A stretch of 64,000 nucleotides of DNA from Xenorhabdus khoisanae (GTDB lineage Bacteria; Pseudomonadota; Gammaproteobacteria; Enterobacterales; Enterobacteriaceae): the NCBI RefSeq assembly GCF_001037465.1, contig NZ_LFCV01000028.1, positions 1-64,000 on the forward strand. The letters are read 5' to 3'. Below the pieces are notes generated by a model. That model ran no database searches. It had not been told where the DNA came from and saw only the letters and a list, made by a program, of their open reading frames with translations. The translations under genes were made by a program, and so were the position numbers. Below, in pieces: positions 29,512 through 37,925 of this stretch (positions are counted from its first letter, which is position 1; every line of letters starts with the position of its first letter).

Positions 29512-29811
29512 GGCGGAGAGACAGGCTGGCAGTCTCAGCTAACTAGATGCTTCAAACATCTAGAATATGCAGGGTAAGCAGCCTAAAGCCAACTAGATGC
29601 TTCAAACGTCTAGCGCATACAGGATAAGCGGCCTAAACCAACTAGATGCTTCCAACGTCTAGCCGTATACAGGATGAGCTGCCTAACCATCTGGATGCTT
29701 CTAACATCCAGCATGGCAGAATAAGCAGCCTAAACCATCTGGATGCTTCAAACGTCCAACATGGGCAGAATGTGTACTATAGGTGCAAGTCCTTTCTCTC
29801 CGCCACTTTTT
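29512..29811 (+). ncRNA. tRNA-like RNA with five tandem anticodon-type hairpins
   Basis: A roughly 290-base segment closed by a perfect ten-base-pair stem: 29512-29521 pairs with 29795-29804, followed by A and a TTTTT tract. Its inner seven pairs, GGAGAGA with TCTCTCC then GCCA, equal a serine-tRNA acceptor stem with discriminator G and encoded CCA. A D-arm-like GCTG/CAGC hairpin follows the 5' strand. A T-arm-like AGG-TGCAAGT-CCT precedes the 3' strand. In between are five 48-50 base units starting at 29543, 29593, 29642, 29691 and 29739. Each has a stem CTRGATG/CRTCYAG (last copy ends CAA) and a seven-base loop CTTCAAA, CTTCAAA, CTTCCAA, CTTCTAA and CTTCAAA. Stem changes covary (CTAGATG/CATCTAG versus CTGGATG/CATCCAG). 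Loop CTTCAAA equals the E. coli selenocysteine tRNA anticodon loop. Structure is seen; function is unknown. Confidence 0.7.
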
Positions 29812-29855
29812 ATTTCCCTCAGTTTACAATCAACATCAATACAACCGATGATGAA

Positions 29856-30227
29856 TTATTGTTTATTTTCTTTTTTCCTTATTTCTCCTGAATATAAAAA
29901 ATTATCACTGATATGCATTTCATTCTTAGAAAAAAAAGTATCAAATCTTTCGAGTTCAATTTGTTTGGATAATTTTTTGAATGTCAAGGCTGTATTCTTT
30001 GTCATTACCCAACCATAATATCTTTCATTTTTAACTTCAGGATGACAAATCAATTTGGCATCAGTAAAACCTGATTTTCCAATAAAGCCGTTATCTTTAA
30101 TGTCATAATAGATTTCATCTCCTCTATAAACGTATACCCGTCGTCTTTCAAGTTGCCGCTTTGTTGGCTGCATCTTGAAATCCATTGGGTATAGTAAGAG
30201 AATGAACTTTTTAAAAGAAATATTCAA
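29856..30227 (-). CDS. Unrecognised small protein, start inside a palindromic repeat
   Basis: An open frame of up to 123 codons rich in Lys, Tyr and Phe (RVYVYRGDEIYYDIKDNGFIGKS...). I recognise no family. Candidate starts at 30227 and at the codons for MDFKMQPTKR lie upstream of or within a 59-base palindromic intergenic repeat, which encodes about residues 13-32. This suggests that the native 5' end was replaced when the repeat inserted. It may be an expressed hypothetical gene or a remnant. No good ribosome site is visible. Confidence 0.4.
   Translation of the reverse strand: MNISFKKFILLLYPMDFKMQPTKRQLERRRVYVYRGDEIYYDIKDNGFIGKSGFTDAKLICHPEVKNERYYGWVMTKNTALTFKKLSKQIELERFDTFFSKNEMHISDNFLYSGEIRKKENKQ
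30134..30192. repeat. Palindromic intergenic repeat bounded by ATACCC/GGGTAT
   Basis: A 59-base imperfect inverted repeat. The left arm begins ATACCC and contains TTTCAAGTTGC; the right arm contains GCATCTTGAAA and ends GGGTAT. The wording (ATACCCAATGGATTTCAAG on the other strand) matches a dispersed repeat I associate with Xenorhabdus and Photorhabdus intergenic regions. It probably forms a strong RNA hairpin when transcribed. Confidence 0.6.
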
Positions 30228-30313
30228 GCCTTATTGTTATAAATCCCCCTTCCCTTCATTTGCAAATTGTTGCTTGGTTAGCCGCTCTGTTAACTTGGAA
30301 GATTAAGAATATA

Positions 30314-30763
30314 TTAGACAGAAGTAATATCAAGATCACCCAGTGAAAACCCCACCAACACTATTGCGGATAAACATAAATAAGGCCCAAATGCGATAAA
30401 TTCAGGGTAAGACCTCCTTTTCAATCCCATCAGTATAAACCCCAACAGACCAGATAATGAAGCCATCAGCATCAGTATTGGTATCATTTCCACTCCCAAC
30501 CATGCACCAATGGCTGCGGTTAATTTAAGATCTCCATAGCCTATCCCCTCTTTCTTGAAGGTGTATCGACACAACCAATACAAAAACCATAAAAATAGAT
30601 ACCCTGATATGGCGCCGTATATTGCACTCTCTATTGGAACCAGATGAGCATCAATATTAAATAAAAGCCCAATCCATAATAAAGGCAGTGTAATAACATC
30701 CGGCAAACTATACGTTTTAATATCAATAACTGATAATAATAGTAAAGTGCTACAGAAGAACAT
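30314..30763 (-). CDS. Short A24 prepilin peptidase-like protein
   Basis: A 149-residue membrane protein containing the aspartyl A24 peptidase domain. Both catalytic aspartate segments are present (IDIKTYSLPD near residue 14 and GYGDLKL near 76). The N-terminal cytoplasmic methylase domain of full-length GspO/PilD enzymes (about 100 residues with CxxC pairs) is missing. No ribosome site precedes the ATG. It is either a natural short A24 enzyme or a 5'-truncated gene. The only other type IV pilus-like gene nearby is yggR (pilT-like) at 34 kb. Confidence 0.65.
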   Translation of the reverse strand: MFFCSTLLLLSVIDIKTYSLPDVITLPLLWIGLLFNIDAHLVPIESAIYGAISGYLFLWFLYWLCRYTFKKEGIGYGDLKLTAAIGAWLGVEMIPILMLMASLSGLLGFILMGLKRRSYPEFIAFGPYLCLSAIVLVGFSLGDLDITSV

Positions 30764-31148
30764 TATTATTATACAATCTAAGTTAGTTAAAATAACAAAT
30801 TACCTTTTACGCCCGTAAATACCATGCCTTTATAAAAAGCCACCTTATAAATCCCTCTTTTGTAAATAACATCCTTGTTACTGTATTCTTTCCATATTTC
30901 CCAATATCAATCAGGACAGGAGGAATACTAATTTTTTATTCCCATCATTGGCAACAGATATTTATTTAAAACAGCAATTACAAAATAAATATGCGAGCCA
31001 GCTCGCAAGGATATATCCTGTATTCCCGAAGATAAGAGATAGCTTGATCACGCAAACAGCGCTCATTTATCATGGCTATGAATCAATTTTGTCATATGGC
31101 TGTTTGCGCCATGCCGGAGACATCCGGAAAAAGAAGGAAAGAAGAAAT
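30764..31148. other. AT-rich region before rsmE, no gene recognised
   Basis: About 385 bases. The rsmE frame stays open upstream to 30948, but the extra 67 codons resemble no family known to me, and a good ribosome site (AGAAGGAAAG) sits just before the standard rsmE start. It probably contains the rsmE promoter. Confidence 0.5.
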
Positions 31149-31880
31149 ATGCGAATTCCCCGCATCTATCACCCTGAACCGCTCTCAGCAGGGGCCAAAA
31201 TCTATCTGAGCGATGATGCAGCCAATCACGTTGGGCGCGTACTCAGAATGAGTAACGGGCAGGCATTACAACTCTTTGATGGCAGCAATCAGGTTTTTGA
31301 TGCAGAAATCACTGAAGCCAGTAAAAAAACAGTTCAGGTGCGTATCCTTAATAGCCAATTATCTGATCATGAATCCCCCCTGAACCTGCATTTGGGGCAA
31401 GTCATGTCCCGCGGTGAGAAAATGGAATTTACCATCCAAAAATCCGTGGAACTCGGTGTCAGCACTATCACACCATTACTTTCTGAACGTTGTGGTGTAA
31501 AACTGGATGCGGAAAGACTGGAGAAAAAATTACAACAATGGAAAAAAATTGTCATTTCTGCTTGTGAACAGTGTGGACGTAATCGTATTCCTGAGATCCG
31601 TCCGGTCATGTTACTTGAAGCATGGTGCAAGGAAAATGATGACAGCCTAAAATTAAATCTGCATCCCCGTGCTAACCAAAGCATCAATACTCTCCCGCTG
31701 CCCGTGGAAAAAGTACGCCTATTAATTGGGCCTGAAGGAGGCTTGACCGCTGAAGAAATTGAAATGACAGCAAAATATCAATTTACTGATATCCTGTTAG
31801 GGCCTCGCGTCCTGAGGACAGAAACTACGGCACTCACCGCAATTACCGCACTGCAAGTACGTTTTGGTGATCTGGGTTAA
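31149..31880 (+). CDS. rsmE: 16S rRNA m3U1498 methyltransferase RsmE
   Basis: A SPOUT-class methyltransferase of 243 residues, equal in length to E. coli RsmE when started at [10 protein letters not shown]; an AAGGAAAGAAG site precedes it. C-terminal knot motifs are visible: [17 protein letters not shown] and [15 protein letters not shown]. It methylates U1498 of 16S rRNA. It lies 9 bases before gshB, as in enterobacteria. Confidence 0.95.
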   Translation: MRIPRIYHPEPLSAGAKIYLSDDAANHVGRVLRMSNGQALQLFDGSNQVFDAEITEASKKTVQVRILNSQLSDHESPLNLHLGQVMSRGEKMEFTIQKSVELGVSTITPLLSERCGVKLDAERLEKKLQQWKKIVISACEQCGRNRIPEIRPVMLLEAWCKENDDSLKLNLHPRANQSINTLPLPVEKVRLLIGPEGGLTAEEIEMTAKYQFTDILLGPRVLRTETTALTAITALQVRFGDLG

Positions 31881-31889
31881 GGAGAAGAA

Positions 31890-32849
31890 ATGATCAAGCT
31901 CGGTATAGTGATGGATCCAATTTCATCCATCAAAATCAAGAAAGACACTAGTTTTGCCATGCTGTTGGAAGCACAAAAACGTGGCTGGGAAATCCATTAT
32001 ATGGAAATGAACGATCTCTACCTGCACCAAGGAGAAGCCCGTGCCCGCACCCGTTTGCTCACAGTAGAAGAAAATCCACAGCAATGGTACCAGTTTGGTA
32101 GTGAACAAGAGATAGCCCTTGATACTTTGCAAGTCATTCTGATGCGCAAGGATCCGCCTTTTGATACTGAATACATTTATGCTACCTATATTCTTGAAAG
32201 AGCTGAAGCTAAAGGCAGCCTGATTGTTAATAAGCCTCAAAGCCTGCGCGACTGCAATGAAAAGCTATTTACAGCCTGGTTCCCAGAGTTGACCCCCGAT
32301 ACACTGGTAACCCGCAATGCAAAAAATTTACGCGAATTCCACCAAAAACATGGTGATGTAATTTTTAAACCGTTGGATGGTATGGGAGGCGCTTCAATTT
32401 TCCGTCTGAAGCAAGACGATGCCAACGTCGGGGTAATTATTGAAACCCTGACTGAACATGGCAGCCGTTATTGTATGGCTCAAAACTTCCTGCCAGCCAT
32501 CAAAGATGGTGATAAACGCGTATTGGTTGTTGATGGCGAACCTGTACCTTATTGTCTGGCTCGTATTCCAGCTCAGGGAGAGACTCGTGGTAACCTTGCA
32601 GCCGGTGGACGTGGAGAAGCCCGCCCATTGTCAGAAAGTGACTGGGCGATCGCCCGTGCAGTTGCTCCGGTCTTAAAAGAGAAAGGGTTAATCTTTGTTG
32701 GGCTAGATATCATTGGTGATCGTTTAACTGAGATTAACGTCACCAGCCCGACTTGCGTTCGTGAAATAGAGGCTGCATTCCCTGACATCTCGATTACTGG
32801 CATGCTGATGAATGCTATCGAAAAACGATTGGAAAAACAGATAGCATAA
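31890..32849 (+). CDS. gshB: Glutathione synthetase GshB
   Basis: An ATP-grasp ligase of 319 residues joining gamma-glutamylcysteine and glycine. Family segments include MRKDPPFDTEYIYAT, the ATP loop PLDGMGGASIF and the terminal NVTSPTCVREIE. An AAGGAG ribosome site precedes the ATG. It is part of the conserved rsmE-gshB-yqgE-yqgF string. Confidence 0.97.
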   Translation: MIKLGIVMDPISSIKIKKDTSFAMLLEAQKRGWEIHYMEMNDLYLHQGEARARTRLLTVEENPQQWYQFGSEQEIALDTLQVILMRKDPPFDTEYIYATYILERAEAKGSLIVNKPQSLRDCNEKLFTAWFPELTPDTLVTRNAKNLREFHQKHGDVIFKPLDGMGGASIFRLKQDDANVGVIIETLTEHGSRYCMAQNFLPAIKDGDKRVLVVDGEPVPYCLARIPAQGETRGNLAAGGRGEARPLSESDWAIARAVAPVLKEKGLIFVGLDIIGDRLTEINVTSPTCVREIEAAFPDISITGMLMNAIEKRLEKQIA

Positions 32850-32957
32850 TAGCCCGAACAACTTTCGTTTCCTGGCAACATTTGCCATTTATAATAAGTG
32901 CCCACATACTGTGGGCCAAATTACCTTTACATTGCCAAAATAATTATCAGAAAACAC

Positions 32958-33521
32958 ATGAATCTACAGCACCACTTTCTTATTGCCATGCCTTCGCTCT
33001 CTGATCCTTATTTCAACCGCTCTGTAGTTTATATCTGCGAACATGATCAAAACGGGGCAATGGGATTAATTATCAATAAACCGATAGCCCAAGTTTCTAT
33101 CCAGAATATCTTACAGAAGTTGGATATCGCTCCCGAAGATAGAGACATTACTATCGATCTCAATAGACCAGTAATGGCTGGCGGGCCTTTATCTGAAGAG
33201 CACGGCTTTATTCTGCATACACCACAATCAGGTTTCAGCTCCAGTATCCAGATCTCTGATGAAACCATGGTCACAACCTCCAAAGATGTGCTGGAAGCAC
33301 TGGGAACTCCCCGTCAACCGAAAAATGTGTTGATGACTCTCGGATATTCAAGTTGGGAAACAGGCCAGTTAGAAAAAGAAATTATGGAAAATAGCTGGCT
33401 GACTGTCAGTGCAGAACTTTCTATCATTTTTAATACCCCTATTGCTGATCGCTGGCGTGACGCCGCGTCTCTGTTAGGGATAAATATTTATAATCTCGCA
33501 TCACAAGCAGGACATGCCTGA
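32958..33521 (+). CDS. yqgE: UPF0301/AlgH family protein YqgE
   Basis: A 187-residue member of the DUF179/AlgH family, matching E. coli YqgE in length when started at [10 protein letters not shown]. The motifs [14 protein letters not shown] and [14 protein letters not shown] are typical. The biochemical role is unsettled in the literature I know. Its TGA overlaps the ATG of yqgF by one base (TGATG), so the pair is translationally coupled. Confidence 0.93.
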   Translation: MNLQHHFLIAMPSLSDPYFNRSVVYICEHDQNGAMGLIINKPIAQVSIQNILQKLDIAPEDRDITIDLNRPVMAGGPLSEEHGFILHTPQSGFSSSIQISDETMVTTSKDVLEALGTPRQPKNVLMTLGYSSWETGQLEKEIMENSWLTVSAELSIIFNTPIADRWRDAASLLGINIYNLASQAGHA

Positions 33522-33943
33522 TGAAAAACCGCACTATCATCGCCTTCGATTTTGGTACTCGCAGTATTGGTGCAGCCATTGGGCAAGAAGTCACGGGTAC
33601 AGCCAGAGCACTATCTGCTTTCAAAGCCAACGAAGGCTCACCAAATTGGGAGCTTATCGGGAAATTGCTCAAAGAGTGGCAGCCAGATCTGGTTATTGTT
33701 GGCTTGCCACTCAATATGGATGGCACAGAACAACCTGTCACCGCACAAGCCCGTAAGTTTGCCAATCGCCTGCACGGGCGTTTTGGTGTTCAGGTTGAAC
33801 TGCATGATGAACGATTGACCACTGTGGAAGCCCGTTCTAATCTGTTTGATCACGGAGGCTACAAGGCGCTGAATAAAGGTAAGGTTGATGCAGCTTCTGC
33901 TGTTATCATTTTGGAAAGCTGGTTTGAGCAACAATATTCGTAA
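33521..33943 (+). CDS. yqgF: Holliday-junction resolvase-like protein RuvX (YqgF)
   Basis: A 140-residue RNase H-fold protein. Acidic active-site positions are visible: the aspartate in [11 protein letters not shown], the glutamate in LHDERLTT and the aspartate in [11 protein letters not shown]. It acts in 16S rRNA 5'-end maturation or as a resolvase-like nuclease. It is coupled to yqgE. A 24-base segment spanning its stop codon is repeated 45 bases downstream. Confidence 0.95.
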   Translation: MKNRTIIAFDFGTRSIGAAIGQEVTGTARALSAFKANEGSPNWELIGKLLKEWQPDLVIVGLPLNMDGTEQPVTAQARKFANRLHGRFGVQVELHDERLTTVEARSNLFDHGGYKALNKGKVDAASAVIILESWFEQQYS

Positions 33944-33997
33944 TAGCCACATTTTTAGTGTCAATTTTGATAACAGCAATATTCGTAGTAGCCATAC
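33929..33997 (+). repeat. Direct repeat spanning the yqgF stop codon
   Basis: Two 24-base copies (33929-33952 and 33974-33997), identical at about 20 positions with a period of 45 bases. The first contains the last codons and TAA of yqgF; the second lies in the 3' region. Confidence 0.75.
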
Positions 33998-34031
33998 TTA
34001 TCTATAAGAAATGGCTATAACTGCCTCACAA

Positions 34032-35045
34032 TTACCAGCCCCCCTCATCTGCCAGCAATCCTAACGATTTGCGCTGCTGTCGGCTTTGCTCGTAAGTTTG
34101 CATACCGCAAGCAGCGCCTGTCTGCATTAATGTCGCTATTTGATGATTCTTACCTTCCCTAACCAAATGGCTGACGGCTTGATTGACGACCAGAACTTCA
34201 TGAATAGCCACTCTCCCTCCATCTCTGGTAGGAATCAGTTGTTGGGATATAACCGCTTTTAAACTGCCGGCTAATTGGCTACACGCCCAGCCTTTCTCTT
34301 CTGTAGAAAAAACATCAACCAGACGATCTATCGCTTGAATCGCACCACGGGTATGTAGCGTTGATAAAACCAAGTGCCCCGTTTCAGCCGCTGTCAGAGC
34401 CAGCCGAATCGTCTCTTTATCACGTAACTCTCCCAGCAAGATCACATCAGGATCTTGCCGCAATGCACCTTTCAATGCTGTTTGATAATCCGGTACATCT
34501 TTACCAACTTGCCTTTGCTGTATAAGGCAATTCCGGCTTTGATGAACGAACTCTATCGGGTCTTCCAGCGTGATGATATGTTTATTGCCATGACCATTTA
34601 ACGCATTAATCATCGCTGACAGCGTTGTAGATTTACCGCTTCCCGTCGCCCCTGTCACTAATATCAAACCACTTGTCTCCTGCAAGATAAGGCGTTGGAT
34701 AATATCAGGGGCATACAGTTGTTCCAGAGTCGGGCATTTATCCGTAATTAACCGCAATACCAATGACAGGTGAGATTGTTGATAAAACAGATTCCCTCTG
34801 AGCCGCTGTTTATTTGGCATTTCCACGACAAAATCAACATGACCGTGCTTTTGTAACTGCTGCTTCTGAATTTCCGATAAGATTTCCTCGCTCCATGTCA
34901 CAAGGGCATTGGGTTTAATTTCTTCCAATTGCAGCTGTGGGTATAGCACACCATTAACGCGCAAAACCGGAACTTGCCCGATACAAAGATGCAGATCAGA
35001 AGCATTATGCTTTACACTAAGGGCCACCAATTTTTCCATATTCAT
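34032..35045 (-). CDS. yggR: PilT-like twitching/retraction ATPase (YggR)
   Basis: A 337-residue secretion ATPase of the PilT class. Walker A GATGSGKST is at residues 132-140, with an Asp box (TLEDPIEF), Walker B (DPDVILLGELRD) and the PilT-type AIRNLIRE-like region here as VSHLVREGKNHQ. No pilus assembly genes are adjacent; the position beside yggS is as in E. coli, where the role is unclear. A GGAG ribosome site lies eight bases before the ATG. It is divergent from yggS. Confidence 0.9.
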   Translation of the reverse strand: MNMEKLVALSVKHNASDLHLCIGQVPVLRVNGVLYPQLQLEEIKPNALVTWSEEILSEIQKQQLQKHGHVDFVVEMPNKQRLRGNLFYQQSHLSLVLRLITDKCPTLEQLYAPDIIQRLILQETSGLILVTGATGSGKSTTLSAMINALNGHGNKHIITLEDPIEFVHQSRNCLIQQRQVGKDVPDYQTALKGALRQDPDVILLGELRDKETIRLALTAAETGHLVLSTLHTRGAIQAIDRLVDVFSTEEKGWACSQLAGSLKAVISQQLIPTRDGGRVAIHEVLVVNQAVSHLVREGKNHQIATLMQTGAACGMQTYEQSRQQRKSLGLLADEGGW

Positions 35046-35067
35046 TTTTTAATCTCCTGAGTCAATT

Positions 35068-35763
35068 ATGAACAATATCGAACAAAATCTTCACGATGTC
35101 AGGAACCGCATTACTCTTGTTGCTCAAAAATGCGGACGTTCTCCAGAAGAAATTACTTTACTTGCAGTCAGTAAAACCAAACCTGCGGATGCTATCGCAG
35201 AAGCCATCACTAATGGTCAAAGGGAATTCGGCGAAAATTACGTCCAGGAAGGCGTCGAGAAGATTCAACACTTTTCCAACCATAGCGATTTAGTGTGGCA
35301 CTTTATTGGCCCATTACAGTCCAATAAGAGTCGTCTGGTTGCAGAAAATTTTGACTGGTGTCATACCATTGACAGATTGAAAATCGCCCAGCGTTTAAGC
35401 GAACAACGCCCTGAAAATCTGGCTCCGCTCAATGTACTGATTCAAGTTAATATCAGTGGTGAAGACAGTAAATCAGGTATTTTGCTAAAAGAATTAATGG
35501 AATTGGCCGCAATCATCAATGCGTTGCCTAATCTTGTATTACGCGGACTCATGGCGATCCCTGCACCAGAAAGCGACTTTGAACGCCAAATCACCGTTTT
35601 TCGCCAAATGGAGCAAGCATTTATTAAAATGAAAACGCAATATCCACAAGTCGATACACTATCAATGGGCATGACAGATGATATGGAAGCCGCCATTACC
35701 TGTGGTTCCACACTTGTTCGGATTGGAACAGCAATATTCGGGGCTCGCCAGTATAAGTCTTAA
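35068..35763 (+). CDS. yggS: PLP homeostasis protein YggS
   Basis: A 231-residue single-domain alanine-racemase-fold protein (COG0325). The PLP-binding lysine is K36 in LLAVSKTKPA. Other family segments are FGENYVQEG, WHFIGPLQSNK and LSMGMTDDMEAAI. It buffers pyridoxal phosphate and affects amino-acid pools. It is the first gene of the yggS-proC-yggT-rdgB-hemW run. Confidence 0.96.
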   Translation: MNNIEQNLHDVRNRITLVAQKCGRSPEEITLLAVSKTKPADAIAEAITNGQREFGENYVQEGVEKIQHFSNHSDLVWHFIGPLQSNKSRLVAENFDWCHTIDRLKIAQRLSEQRPENLAPLNVLIQVNISGEDSKSGILLKELMELAAIINALPNLVLRGLMAIPAPESDFERQITVFRQMEQAFIKMKTQYPQVDTLSMGMTDDMEAAITCGSTLVRIGTAIFGARQYKS

Positions 35764-35773
35764 CTTAAGTCTT
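35754..35773 (+). repeat. Short tandem duplication at the yggS stop codon
   Basis: TAAGTCTT occurs twice with a 12-base period; the first copy carries the first base of the stop codon. Confidence 0.55.
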
Positions 35774-35833
35774 GCTGAGAAAAATACCTAACTTGATACC
35801 TCAAATTAACTGATCAATATGCGAGGTTGTTTC

Positions 35834-36670
35834 ATGGAAAATTATTTAATGGAAAGTCGTAAAATCACCTTTATTGGCGCAGGAAATATGGCTCATGCCA
35901 TTATCGCCGGATTGGTCAAAAAAGGTTATCCAGCCGAACTCATCACGGCCTGTTCTCCAAACACAACCCGCCGTGATGTGTTGGCAAAAGAATATGGCAT
36001 CAATAGCCAAAGTGATAATATCCGTTACGCACAGGAAGCCGATGTCATTGTGTTAGCGGTTAAACCCCAGATGATGGCGGAAGTTTGTCATGCGCTACGG
36101 TCGCAAGTCGATTTCAGCCGAAAACTGATCCTTTCTATTGCTGCGGGTATTCCAACTGCTCGTTTTTACACACTGTTGCAGGATAATCTAAATATTATCC
36201 GTATAATGCCAAATACCCCTTCTCTTATCGGGCAAGGAGTCAGTGGGCTATTTGCACCTGATAACGTTTCTCAGACCGATCGCGAATTTGCAGCATCGCT
36301 GATGAGCAGCGTCGGTACAGTCTGCTGGGTAGATAACGAAAACGGGATTAACGATATTATCGCCGTTGCAGGCAGTGCCCCTGCCTACTTCTTCCTGTTC
36401 ATGGAATCCATGCAACAAGAAGCAGAACGTCTGGGATTCGATAGCGAAACTGCCAGAGAACTTGTCCTGCAAGTCGCCATGGGTTCAGCTAAACTTGCTG
36501 AAACGCAAAAAGATCTCCCTTTTGCTATCCTGCGCGAGCAGGTAACATCTAAAGGCGGTACAACGGCGGAAGCATTACGCATTTTTTATGAAGGCAATCT
36601 GCCTGAAATTGTGTCTCGGGCTATGCAAGGAGCAATCCACCGAGCGCAGGAAATGGAAAAATTATTTTAA
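35834..36670 (+). CDS. proC: Pyrroline-5-carboxylate reductase ProC
   Basis: A Rossmann-fold reductase of 278 residues, slightly longer than E. coli ProC (269), that makes proline from pyrroline-5-carboxylate with NAD(P)H. The dinucleotide motif FIGAGNMAHAIIAGL is at the start, with NTPSLIGQG and the P5CR signature REQVTSKGGTTAEALRIF near the end. The start at 35834 is preferred because GAGG lies eight bases upstream; in-frame ATGs at 35819 and 35849 are alternatives. Confidence 0.94.
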   Translation: MENYLMESRKITFIGAGNMAHAIIAGLVKKGYPAELITACSPNTTRRDVLAKEYGINSQSDNIRYAQEADVIVLAVKPQMMAEVCHALRSQVDFSRKLILSIAAGIPTARFYTLLQDNLNIIRIMPNTPSLIGQGVSGLFAPDNVSQTDREFAASLMSSVGTVCWVDNENGINDIIAVAGSAPAYFFLFMESMQQEAERLGFDSETARELVLQVAMGSAKLAETQKDLPFAILREQVTSKGGTTAEALRIFYEGNLPEIVSRAMQGAIHRAQEMEKLF

Positions 36671-36690
36671 TTCAATTGGTTTAATTCAAT
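36666..36690 (+). repeat. Tandem duplication spanning the proC stop codon
   Basis: TTTAATTCAAT is present twice with a 14-base period (36666 and 36680). The TAA stop of proC lies in the first copy. Confidence 0.65.
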
Positions 36691-36702
36691 CAGGGCTGCT
36701 AC

Positions 36703-37266
36703 ATGCAATTCTTAAACTTCATCTTTTTCACAGTTCTGGATTTATATATTGCCGTTTTACTGCTACGAGTCTGGATGCAGTGGGTGCGTTGTGATTTTTA
36801 TAATCCATTCTCACAATTTATTGTTAAAATAACCCAACCGGTGATACGTCCATTACGCAGAATAATCCCTGCCGTTGGCCCCATTGACACAGCGTCAGTT
36901 CTGTTCGCTTATCTGCTTGTACTGGTCAAAATAGAATTACCGGTTTGGTTATCTACAGGTCAATTTTTAATTCCTGTTAGCCTGTTACTTCCTGTTGGGA
37001 TCATTGAATTGCTGACCGCTGCCGGAAAACTCGTATTCTGGTTGGTGATCGCCCGTGCATTATTGAGCTGGATCAGTCAAGGCCGTAATCCTGTTGACTA
37101 TGTTCTGATTCAATTGACCGAACCATTAATGACACCTATCCGTCGTATCATCCCTTCTATGGGTGGTCTTGATTTCTCAGCCATGATTGTGATCCTCATC
37201 CTCTACGCACTGAACGCTCTGCGTTATGACGTAATGGGCTGGCTGGCTACAATGCTCGCAAGTTAA
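36703..37266 (+). CDS. yggT: YggT-family membrane protein
   Basis: A 187-residue protein with two YGGT repeats. Each has two membrane helices around an amphipathic NPxxxFxxxxTxPxxxPxRRIIP motif (IVKITQPVIRPLRRIIPAVG and QLTEPLMTPIRRIIPSMGG). It is implicated in osmotic or potassium homeostasis in the family. An AGGG ribosome site precedes the ATG. Confidence 0.92.
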   Translation: MQFLNFIFFTVLDLYIAVLLLRVWMQWVRCDFYNPFSQFIVKITQPVIRPLRRIIPAVGPIDTASVLFAYLLVLVKIELPVWLSTGQFLIPVSLLLPVGIIELLTAAGKLVFWLVIARALLSWISQGRNPVDYVLIQLTEPLMTPIRRIIPSMGGLDFSAMIVILILYALNALRYDVMGWLATMLAS

Positions 37267-37329
37267 TGAGATACATCAGTTAATTGAATATATAGGTTAA
37301 TTAAATACGCAGGTTAATTAAATAAATGG
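37262..37329 (+). repeat. 17-base tandem repeat joining yggT and rdgB
   Basis: Four degenerate 17-base units beginning GTTAATG or GTTAATT (37262, 37279, 37296, 37313). The first contains the yggT stop codon and the last runs into the rdgB start, so the whole intergenic spacer is made of the repeat. Confidence 0.75.
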
Positions 37330-37925
37330 CAATGCAAAAAGTTGTTCTCGCTACAGGAAATGTCGGCAAAGTACGTGAAATGGCTGATTTATTGGCCGAC
37401 TTTGGCTTAGATATCGTGGCTCAAACCGAGTTAGGCGTTAACTCTGCCGAAGAAACGGGCCTTACTTTTATTGAAAACGCAATCATCAAAGCCCGTCATG
37501 CAGCAGCAGTCACCGGGTTACCTGCCATTGCGGATGATTCGGGGCTGTCCGTTGATGCACTGGGTGGTGCGCCCGGCATTTACTCCGCCCGTTATGCAGG
37601 CAGTGATGCCTCCGATCAGGAGAATCTGGAAAAACTGTTGGAGGCCATGCGTGATGTTCCTGACGAACAACGTCAGGCCCAGTTCAACTGTGTTCTGGTC
37701 TATTTACGCCATGCCGAAGATCCTACCCCTCTGGTGTTTCACGGCCGCTGGTCAGGCATTATTACCCATGAACCTGCTGGAGAAGGCGGTTTTGGGTATG
37801 ACCCTGTGTTTTATGCACCAGAATTTAGCTGTACCGCTGCCCAATTGAGCCGCGAGCAAAAGCAGGCCGTTTCCCACCGTGGAAAAGCGTTAAAAATGTT
37901 GTTGGAAGCCATGCGTAATGCTTAA
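37326..37925 (+). CDS. rdgB: XTP/dITP pyrophosphatase RdgB
   Basis: A HAM1-family house-cleaning pyrophosphatase (199 residues) that removes deaminated purine nucleotides. Motifs are [11 protein letters not shown] for substrate binding, [21 protein letters not shown] split around the catalytic aspartate near residue 71, GGFGYDPVF, and SHRGKALK. The ATG at 37332 would give 197 residues like E. coli; neither start has a good ribosome site because the upstream spacer is a tandem repeat. Overlaps hemW by eight bases. Confidence 0.95.
   Translation: MAMQKVVLATGNVGKVREMADLLADFGLDIVAQTELGVNSAEETGLTFIENAIIKARHAAAVTGLPAIADDSGLSVDALGGAPGIYSARYAGSDASDQENLEKLLEAMRDVPDEQRQAQFNCVLVYLRHAEDPTPLVFHGRWSGIITHEPAGEGGFGYDPVFYAPEFSCTAAQLSREQKQAVSHRGKALKMLLEAMRNA

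Noticed and set aside
29541-29780. CRISPR array (palindromic repeats every 48-50 bases)
   Set aside because: The segments between hairpins are themselves conserved, the repeats differ from each other in covarying positions, and no cas genes are nearby.
29512-29811. A genuine selC (selenocysteine tRNA) gene
   Set aside because: Length, five anticodon arms, a non-canonical T loop (TGCAAGT) and lack of the long variable arm exclude a normal tRNA-Sec, despite the identical anticodon loop.
29646-29891. Plus-strand 81-codon ORF with repeated peptide HLDASNxQHG
   Set aside because: It is a translation of the hairpin array; stem covariation and the closing stem show that RNA structure, not protein, explains the repetition.
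30948-31148. N-terminal extension of RsmE
   Set aside because: The standard start at 31149 has a strong ribosome site and gives the E. coli length; the extra 67 residues match nothing known.
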